From positions 19,140 through 61,866 of the forward strand of contig JANQYF010000029.1 in the NCBI GenBank assembly GCA_030729045.1: 42,727 bases of DNA, read 5' to 3'. How positions within the stretch are numbered: position 1 is the first letter of the stretch; every line of letters begins with the position of its first letter. Below, piece after piece: positions 29,917 to 36,291 of this stretch. Below the pieces are notes generated by a model. The model saw only the letters and a list, made by a program, of their open reading frames with translations. It was not told the origin of the DNA and made no database searches. Position numbers and translations under genes: made by a program. Source of the stretch: Ilumatobacteraceae bacterium. Lineage in GTDB: Bacteria; Actinomycetota; Acidimicrobiia; Acidimicrobiales; Ilumatobacteraceae.

Positions 29917-30597
29917 TTACAACAGCTCGAGGAGCGAGATAATTCTGCGACACGTCACAAAGTCTGCAGCATCGTCATACGGGTCAACCAGAATTGGGAT
30001 GAGTCCTGCTGCAGTTGCTCCACCGACGTCCATCACCACGCTGTCACCGACGTATGCGATACGTGACCGATCAATGTCGTCAAAGAATGGCAGCGCGAAA
30101 TCAAAAATGTGTGGGTCAGGCTTGGCTACCCCAACAACGTGACTATCAACAATGCACCGAACACTTGCTAACGGGCCATCACCCACTTGACAAATGCCAC
30201 TGCGGGCAAGAATTTCCTCTATCTGCCCACTGGCGTTACTGACAATTCCAATCGGGACTCCGGCAGCGTTTAGTCCGCGAAGTGTCTCGGCGGAACCTGC
30301 AAGAGGCGCACGCCATAAATGGGCGTGACGAGTTCGAGACAAAACAAAGGTTGCTTCTTCTCGGTTGTGTTCTGGCACTCCCACCAACTGCACGTATGCG
30401 GTGTTGTAGTGCGACCAATCATCTTCGCCGGAGCCTTGTCGCGATTTTGCTGCCATCGCGCCGTAGTGGGCACGAACATAAGCGTCATGGTCAGAGGTGG
30501 CTCCGTAATAGGCCAGTGTTGGCGCCAATACAGCTGGGTCTGGAATGAGGAACACTCCCCCAGCATCAAAAAGAATGGCGTCGTATTGCTGGCTCAT
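29917..30597 (-). CDS. HAD-superfamily hydrolase
   Basis: AILFDAGGVFLIPD, IGIVSNASGQ, KPDPHIFDFAL, AYVGDSVVMDVGGA. Start trimmed to ATG 30597. Confidence 0.92.
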   Translation of the reverse strand: MSQQYDAILFDAGGVFLIPDPAVLAPTLAYYGATSDHDAYVRAHYGAMAAKSRQGSGEDDWSHYNTAYVQLVGVPEHNREEATFVLSRTRHAHLWRAPLAGSAETLRGLNAAGVPIGIVSNASGQIEEILARSGICQVGDGPLASVRCIVDSHVVGVAKPDPHIFDFALPFFDDIDRSRIAYVGDSVVMDVGGATAAGLIPILVDPYDDAADFVTCRRIISLLELL

Positions 30598-30607
30598 GCC
30601 AACGACA

Positions 30608-31021
30608 CTAGGAGATTTGGCCTGCTGGCATGATCCATTCAGAACGTTGACCAGTGACGTCAGCAATATGGTCGAAATCAATGTCGTAGTGCAGCAAAAT
30701 GAGGTCTAGTTGTTCTGCGACTGCAGCAATGATGAGATCCGGAATTTTCCGACCGCGTTGAGACTTTTCCGCGAGAATTCTTTGCACCTGTAGAGCACGT
30801 GTGAAATGTTCAGGTTGAACCTCAATGTTGAAGAAACGCGATAACAAATGCGAAGCACCTTCCCATTCGTCTTCATTGCGCGCGGAATACAGATACTCGA
30901 GGTCAGTTATTGAGCACCGTGCAATTTCTCCGTTCAATGTCAACGCTCGAACTTTCGTCAAAACCTCGTCACTCTTTAGACGGTGAAGAACACTCGTATC
31001 GATGAGGTATTTCAGCGCCAT
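30608..31021 (-). CDS. vapC: PIN-domain toxin, VapC-like
   Basis: MALKYLIDTSVLHRL...ITDLEYLYSA...IPDLIIAAVAEQLDLILLHYDIDFDHIA. Confidence 0.9.
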   Translation of the reverse strand: MALKYLIDTSVLHRLKSDEVLTKVRALTLNGEIARCSITDLEYLYSARNEDEWEGASHLLSRFFNIEVQPEHFTRALQVQRILAEKSQRGRKIPDLIIAAVAEQLDLILLHYDIDFDHIADVTGQRSEWIMPAGQIS

Positions 31022-31206
31022 GCGCTCTCATTGCCGCTCGTGTCGAATGTTGAACCGAACTGAAGTGCTTTGTCGAGTTCATGTTCGGCTTCTGAAACGG
31101 AATTCATAAGCGCCCGATTGATGGTGTCTTTCATGGTGGCGGTACCGAGAGCTGCTTGGGCAGCCACGAGCAGTTCATCAGGTATTTCCACTAGGCGTTT
31201 GGTCAT
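31012..31206 (-). CDS. vapB: VapB-like antitoxin
   Basis: MTKRLVEIPDELLVAAQAALGTATMKDTINRAL; overlaps vapC by 10 nt. ATG at 31206. Confidence 0.88.
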   Translation of the reverse strand: MTKRLVEIPDELLVAAQAALGTATMKDTINRALMNSVSEAEHELDKALQFGSTFDTSGNESAWR

Positions 31207-31213
31207 AGATTGC

Positions 31214-31219
31214 AGTATA
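31214..31219 (-). promoter_or_regulatory. Predicted -10 box (TATACT) of a leaderless vapBC transcript
   Basis: Reverse strand TATACT-gcaatct-ATG. Flanking ATAGAT-N8-ATCTAT inverted repeat (31205-31224). Confidence 0.5.
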
Positions 31220-31297
31220 TCTATAACTTCTATGTGTATATATCGCCATCTCCATGGCAATGTTTCGCCAGACTCAGTCCCCGCATACGATTAACAC

Positions 31298-32347
31298 GTG
31301 CGCCCATCTCGTGACTTTTTCAAACCCCTCGCCGCCGGAGCTCCTGCCCCAGTTCAAGAGATTCCTTTTAAGCCCAGTCGTGTTATTCACTTCTTTCCCC
31401 CTCACAACGAAAAGATGGTTGCAAAGCTTCCTGACACCATTCCAAATGTCGACATCATTCTCGGCAACTTGGAAGATGCGATTCCGATGGCCGACAAAGC
31501 TGCAGCGCGCGCAGGGCTTATCAAGGTTGCCAACACACTCGACTTCGGCACCACACAATTGTGGACTCGCGTCAACAGCCTCGACTCTCCGTGGTTCCTT
31601 GATGACATCATCGACATCGTCACACAAGCCGGAGACAAATTCGACGTCATCATGATTCCAAAGGTGGAAGGCCCTGAAGACATTCACTATGTCGATCGCC
31701 TACTTGCACAACTTGAGGCACGTGCCGGATTGAAGAAGCCATTACTTCTTCATGCAATTCTTGAAACAGCTCGCGGCGTTGCAAACGTTGAAGAAATTTG
31801 TGCTGCATCTCCACGTATGCAGGGAATTTCACTCGGACCTGCAGACCTTGCAGCAAACCGCCGCATGAAAACCACCCGTGTTGGTGGTGGCCACCCCGAC
31901 TACATCGTTCGCGCAGACCCAGAAGGCGACAACTACGAAGGTGCACGCACCGTGTACCAACAAGATTTGTGGCACTACACACTTGCCCGCATGGTCGATG
32001 CCTGCGTGATGAACGGAGTGCTTCCGTTCTATGGCCCATTCGGCGACATCAAAGACACTGTTGCGTGTGAAGACCAGTTCCGCAACGCATACCTCCTTGG
32101 TTGCGTTGGTGCATGGAGCCTTCACCCAGTACAGATCGATATTGCAAAGCGCGTGTTCAGCCCTCGTCCCTCAGACGTATTGCAAGCTCAGCGCGTCATC
32201 GACGCAATGGGTGACGGCACTGGTGCTGTCATGCTCGACGGCAAGATGGAAGACGATGCATCTGTAAAGCAGTGCAAAGTTGTCGTACAACTCGCTCGTC
32301 AATTGGCAGAGCGCGACCCCGCACTTGCCGCTTCATACGGTTTCTAA
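31298..32347 (+). CDS. mcl1: HpcH/HpaI aldolase family; L-malyl-CoA/beta-methylmalyl-CoA lyase (Mcl1-like)
   Basis: [39 protein letters not shown]...NLEDAIPM...[15 protein letters not shown]...[25 protein letters not shown] closely follows the recalled Chloroflexus Mcl pattern. GTG start. Confidence 0.88.
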   Translation: MRPSRDFFKPLAAGAPAPVQEIPFKPSRVIHFFPPHNEKMVAKLPDTIPNVDIILGNLEDAIPMADKAAARAGLIKVANTLDFGTTQLWTRVNSLDSPWFLDDIIDIVTQAGDKFDVIMIPKVEGPEDIHYVDRLLAQLEARAGLKKPLLLHAILETARGVANVEEICAASPRMQGISLGPADLAANRRMKTTRVGGGHPDYIVRADPEGDNYEGARTVYQQDLWHYTLARMVDACVMNGVLPFYGPFGDIKDTVACEDQFRNAYLLGCVGAWSLHPVQIDIAKRVFSPRPSDVLQAQRVIDAMGDGTGAVMLDGKMEDDASVKQCKVVVQLARQLAERDPALAASYGF

Positions 32348-32372
32348 ACCCCCACAACACTGAGGAGACTCC

Positions 32373-33239
32373 ATGTCTGCACAACGTCCACGCCGTTCCG
32401 CTTTGTATATGCCCGCCGCCAATGAGCGCGCGCTAGAAAAAGCCAAAGGAATTCCAACCGATGCGATCATCTTCGACCTTGAAGATGCAGTGTCACCAGA
32501 TTCGAAAGACCTTGCACGTGCACAAGCAATTGCAGCAGTGAACTCCGGCGAGTACGGCAAGCGCGAGCTCACCATTCGCTGCAATGCGCTCGCAACACCA
32601 TGGGGCCATGCAGATGTTGCAGCAGCTGCAAAGGCTTGCGTGTCAGCAGTTGTTATTCCGAAGATCAACTCTGTTGCCGAAGTGAATGAAGTATCAGCAG
32701 CTCTTGATGCCGCTGGCGCACCAAAAGAGATGATGATCTGGGCGATGATCGAAACCCCAACCGCAATCTTTGATTGTCGCGAGATTGCCGCACACCCTCG
32801 CGTTGCAGTTCTTGTTATGGGAACCAATGACTTGGCAAAGGAATTGCGCGCAGCGCAAGTACCTGGTCGCGCTCCGTTGTACCCAAGCCTTCACACCGCA
32901 CTTCTTGCAGCACGTGAAGCAGGAAAGACAATTCTCGATGGTGTCTACAACGACATCAAGAACGCAGACGGATTCCGTGCAGAGTGTGTTCAAGGTGCAG
33001 AGATGGGCTTTGACGGAAAGACCCTGATTCACCCTGACCAAGTTGGCGTTGCTAACGACGTGTGGTCACCAAGTGAAGCCGAAGTGGAACACGCACGCAA
33101 AGTTATTGCAGCATTCGACGAAGCACTTGCTGCCGGCAAAGGCGTTGTGCAACTTGACGGTCGCATGATTGAAAACCTGCACGTTGCAAACGCACAGCGC
33201 GCTATTGCAATTGCTGATGCAATCGCCGAACTTTCCTAA
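32373..33239 (+). CDS. HpcH/HpaI aldolase/citrate lyase family; (3S)-malyl-CoA thioesterase candidate (Mcl2-like)
   Basis: RSALYMPAANERALEKAKGIPTDAIIFDLEDAVSPDSK...VLVMGTNDLAKEL...ILDGVYNDIKNADGFRAECVQGAEMGFDGKTLIHPDQ. RBS GAGGAG. Confidence 0.82.
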   Translation: MSAQRPRRSALYMPAANERALEKAKGIPTDAIIFDLEDAVSPDSKDLARAQAIAAVNSGEYGKRELTIRCNALATPWGHADVAAAAKACVSAVVIPKINSVAEVNEVSAALDAAGAPKEMMIWAMIETPTAIFDCREIAAHPRVAVLVMGTNDLAKELRAAQVPGRAPLYPSLHTALLAAREAGKTILDGVYNDIKNADGFRAECVQGAEMGFDGKTLIHPDQVGVANDVWSPSEAEVEHARKVIAAFDEALAAGKGVVQLDGRMIENLHVANAQRAIAIADAIAELS

Positions 33240-33250
33240 CCCATTACAAA

Positions 33251-33275
33251 TTTACGAGCTGTAGCTCCGCGTAAA
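33251..33275. terminator. Candidate hairpin tttacg-agctgtagctccg-cgtaaa between convergent genes
   Basis: Inverted repeat TTTACG/CGTAAA with an internal AGCT pair; no strong U-tract. Confidence 0.3.
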
Positions 33276-33280
33276 ATCAG

Positions 33281-33868
33281 TTAATTCTCATACCTACTGA
33301 ATAGCTCTCGCGCATTCGGTTCCATTTCTGGTCCGAGAAGAGACATCGCACGAATGCGAGCTGGGGCTTCTTCATCTGGTCCTTGCAAAGTGACGAGCCA
33401 ACCGATAGCGCGCTGAACATCAACTGATCCGTGCCGCAACATTGACTCGATATCAACCCAATCTTTACTGCGGTTAAATAGTGCTTTCAAAACGGTGAGA
33501 TGAGTTGCCGAGATATACGGAAGTTCTCGATCGCCAAATGGACGTCTTGACGACATCATGCGCATCTCGTCATGGAATACATGTTCTGCAAGAAAGATGT
33601 CGAGGGGGTATCGGCCGACAAGCAACCGCACTTGACCATCTCGCTTCAACAATGCAACCTGTTCTTCAGTGGCTTGAACTAGCGGGGACAAAGCTTCAAT
33701 GACGATTTCGGCGTCATCCTTAAGCACGCTGATATTGACATCAACGTCCCAAGTCGTACGCGGCTCGGCCACATAATGCATGAGCGCGAGTGCGCCGCCA
33801 AAAGCATGTTCTAGACCGGCATCATCCAAGGCCTTGTGGGTTGCAAAAATAAGTTCAGCGAACAACAT
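33281..33868 (-). CDS. Nucleotidyltransferase-fold protein (AbiEii/DUF6036-like), putative toxin
   Basis: GLEHAFGGALALMHYVAEPRTTWDVDVNISV (GG...R.T.DxD); overlaps the HTH gene by 14 nt. Confidence 0.75.
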   Translation of the reverse strand: MLFAELIFATHKALDDAGLEHAFGGALALMHYVAEPRTTWDVDVNISVLKDDAEIVIEALSPLVQATEEQVALLKRDGQVRLLVGRYPLDIFLAEHVFHDEMRMMSSRRPFGDRELPYISATHLTVLKALFNRSKDWVDIESMLRHGSVDVQRAIGWLVTLQGPDEEAPARIRAMSLLGPEMEPNARELFSRYEN

Positions 33869-34172
33869 CTTGAAACCTCGGAAATTTTAAGTACGGATCG
33901 GCTGGCCGAATGTCGACCATGTCAACTATCGACAAGAGATCCGCCATCATCTCGCCACGTTGCACTAGTTCTGGTAACACCGGAGTGAGATGCACTTCCA
34001 CTTCCCAACCCGCAACGCGCAAAATTCTGTTCAGGGTGTCGATCGTTGGGGATGATTGCCGTGCTTCATATTTCACGATGGCAGCGGGCGACGTACCCGC
34101 ACGACGAGCAAGTTCCCGTTTGGACAAACCTGACTTTTCTCGAGCTTCCCTGATGACCTGTGAAACGTCCAT
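33855..34172 (-). CDS. XRE-family HTH protein, putative antitoxin
   Basis: VIREAREKSGLSKRELARRAGTSPAAIVKYEARQSSPTIDTLNRILRVAGWEVEV. Confidence 0.92.
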   Translation of the reverse strand: MDVSQVIREAREKSGLSKRELARRAGTSPAAIVKYEARQSSPTIDTLNRILRVAGWEVEVHLTPVLPELVQRGEMMADLLSIVDMVDIRPADPYLKFPRFQDVVR

Positions 34173-34180
34173 TTCCCCAC

Positions 34181-34218
34181 TTTATCAGGTGTTATCTATT
34201 TAGATAACACCTGATAAA
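34181..34218. promoter_or_regulatory. 38-bp palindrome TTTATCAGGTGTTATCTA-TT-TAGATAACACCTGATAAA, predicted operator of the XRE/NTase pair
   Basis: 18-bp perfect arms with a 2-nt spacer. It begins 8 nt upstream of the XRE ATG and overlaps the predicted -10 TAAAGT (34179-34184, reverse). Confidence 0.8.
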
Positions 34219-34236
34219 ACCCATACAGGGCAGGGC

Positions 34237-34905
34237 TTAGAGATTCGCGCGGAATAGCGCGAGAGTGCGATCCCACGCAGTTTTTGCAACTGCAGCGTCG
34301 TAGACCTCAGGACGAGTGTCATTGAAGAATGCATGCTGTGTTCCGGGATACACATGGAACGTCGCGTCCTTGCCTTTGGCGCGCAATGTGGCTTCCAGTT
34401 CTTTCACTGCTTCTGGTGCCGCAGTGCCTCGGTCTGTTGCGGCGTAATGGCCTTCAACAACTGCTGCCAAGTTGTCCCATTCAATAACAGTGTCTGGGCG
34501 CATGCCGCCGTAGAACGGTGCAGCAGCCGCAATTGCATCTGGACGCAAACATGCAGCCATCAGAGCGAGCCCGCCACCCATACAGAAACCAGTGACGCCA
34601 ACTTTGGTGCGACCAGTACGTTCTTGCAATAAATCAACTGCACCACTGAGATCTTTTCCTGCTGTTGCAAGATTCATGCTCATCAGTAACTTGCCGGCCA
34701 TGTCTGGCTCGTCGGTCATTTCGCCGTGATACATATCAGGTGCAAGCGCAACGAAACCTTCTGCAGCGAAACGATCTGCGATGTCAGTGATGTGTGGAAC
34801 TAAGCCCCACCACTCTTGAATAACAATGACACCGGGGCCACTTGTGCCAGCAAGATAGCCAGTGCATGTTCCGCCGTTACTTTTGAATTCGACCATTTCG
34901 CCCAT
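34237..34905 (-). CDS. Dienelactone hydrolase family protein
   Basis: GVIVIQEWWGLVPHITDIADRFAAEGFVALAPDMYHG, GVTGFCMGGGLAL, YPGTQHAFFNDTRPEVYD. Confidence 0.95.
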   Translation of the reverse strand: MGEMVEFKSNGGTCTGYLAGTSGPGVIVIQEWWGLVPHITDIADRFAAEGFVALAPDMYHGEMTDEPDMAGKLLMSMNLATAGKDLSGAVDLLQERTGRTKVGVTGFCMGGGLALMAACLRPDAIAAAAPFYGGMRPDTVIEWDNLAAVVEGHYAATDRGTAAPEAVKELEATLRAKGKDATFHVYPGTQHAFFNDTRPEVYDAAVAKTAWDRTLALFRANL

Positions 34906-34951
34906 CGGAAAACTCCTTGTTGATTCGTGAGTCCCAAACTAGACGGAACGG

Positions 34952-35758
34952 TCACACAACACTGCGCCGAAGAAGTTCATCGGCAGCAGGGCACGCCTTC
35001 GTGCGGGCAAGAGTGTCAGCAGTACCTGACGTAATGGTTGGGGCAAATACGGAAGTGACGAGTGCGTGTGGCACAACATCAAACCCTGACGCCCATGGGT
35101 CTGGACGATCACGCACTCCGGCAACCATTGCTGTAAACAATCCGTCTGGCAAGCGTGTGCCTTCAGATGCCACCATCCACACCGGTTGCTCGACGCAATA
35201 TGCGACAGTGGCAAGCGCCAATGAACCACCTGCGCACAACACACTGTCATTGCCGACTGCGAGTGCGGACAAAATTGTTGCGTCAGCGCATTCAGCTGCC
35301 GATGCAAGACCTTCAGGTGCGACTAGTTCGCAATTCACTTCGCGACGAGACAAGTAACGCAGTGCGTCTTGACCGTCACCCAATGAATCGACAACCAGTG
35401 CGTGTATGTCTCCGCGTCGTGCCAGTGCATCAACCAAATGACCAGACCAACCAATCATGCAAATGGTTGACGCACCATCAAGTGCGTCAACAAGATTTGT
35501 GGCTGTGGGGTCATTCGCAATTCGACGCGCCAAATCGTCAACGTCTCGGTACGGGTCCATTGAAGTCACTGCATGAGCACACACAGACCACAACGGAGCG
35601 TTTGTGGGGTGATGTTCCACCAACCGACGAGCGGCCACCAAAGCTGCAGCCGGGTCGCGGGAAATGCCCGCGAGAGCGTCGGCCGCACCCATGGCAACTT
35701 CCACCGGGTCTGCCCCGTGGGCTCGCGCCACATAACGGAGATGCTCGATGGGGTGCAT
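34952..35758 (-). CDS. Conserved hypothetical, eIF-2B/ribose-1,5-bisphosphate isomerase-like fold suspected
   Basis: Rossmann-like SRREVNCELVAPEGLASAAECADATILSALAVGNDSVLCAGGSLALATVAYCVEQPVWMVA resembles the eIF2B/MtnA C-terminal domain. Confidence 0.6.
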   Translation of the reverse strand: MHPIEHLRYVARAHGADPVEVAMGAADALAGISRDPAAALVAARRLVEHHPTNAPLWSVCAHAVTSMDPYRDVDDLARRIANDPTATNLVDALDGASTICMIGWSGHLVDALARRGDIHALVVDSLGDGQDALRYLSRREVNCELVAPEGLASAAECADATILSALAVGNDSVLCAGGSLALATVAYCVEQPVWMVASEGTRLPDGLFTAMVAGVRDRPDPWASGFDVVPHALVTSVFAPTITSGTADTLARTKACPAADELLRRSVV

Positions 35759-35763
35759 GTTCT

Positions 35764-35785
35764 CAACGCTACTGAACTAGCGTTG
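35764..35785. promoter_or_regulatory. 22-bp palindrome CAACGCTA-CTGAAC-TAGCGTTG forming divergent -10 boxes
   Basis: TAGCGT on each strand (35778-35783 plus, 35766-35771 minus), each exactly 7 nt from a start codon (GTG 35791, ATG 35758). Confidence 0.7.
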
Positions 35786-35790
35786 AAGCC

Positions 35791-36291
35791 GTGGCAACCG
35801 CATCTCTCCCCAACCCCAGCATGGACCTCACCCTCACCCCCCTCAAAGGTGACGCGAAGACTCTTCAACAGTGGCTCACCACTTTTCACCTTGCTTCTGT
35901 GGTTCTCGACCCATTCACGAACGAGAGCTCGTGGATTCTCGAAACCGCTGTCCGCATTCTTCGTCAATTCTCTGGTGCCGCAGTTCGTATCAACTTCATT
36001 GTCACCTGCGAAGCAAGCGATGCTCGCGCATTCCTTGGTCCATACGCCGACGAGTTCTTAGTCTTCTGTGATCCAGATCGCGTTGCGGTGAAGGCACTCG
36101 GATTATCCGAACTACCTGCATTTGTTCTCATCAAGTCTGACGGATCTGTACCGAATGCAGCGCAAGGCTGGACATCAGCTGACTGGAAAGAAGTTGCCGC
36201 AGCCGTGGCAGCCCTGACCAACTGGTCTCGACCCACCATTCCTGCGCCCGGCGACCCTGGTTCATTTCGCGGCACACCCGCACTTGTCTGA
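35791..36291 (+). CDS. Hypothetical protein, possible thioredoxin-like fold without a CXXC motif
   Basis: VRINFIVTCEASDARAFLGPYADEFLVFCDPDRVAVKALGLSELPAFVLIKSDGSV is thioredoxin-like in pattern. GTG start. Confidence 0.62.
   Translation: MATASLPNPSMDLTLTPLKGDAKTLQQWLTTFHLASVVLDPFTNESSWILETAVRILRQFSGAAVRINFIVTCEASDARAFLGPYADEFLVFCDPDRVAVKALGLSELPAFVLIKSDGSVPNAAQGWTSADWKEVAAAVAALTNWSRPTIPAPGDPGSFRGTPALV

Noticed and set aside
34181-34218. Interpreting the 38-bp palindrome solely as an intrinsic terminator
   Set aside because: AT-rich stem without a U-tract, and its position over the xre promoter fits an operator better, although a dual role remains possible.
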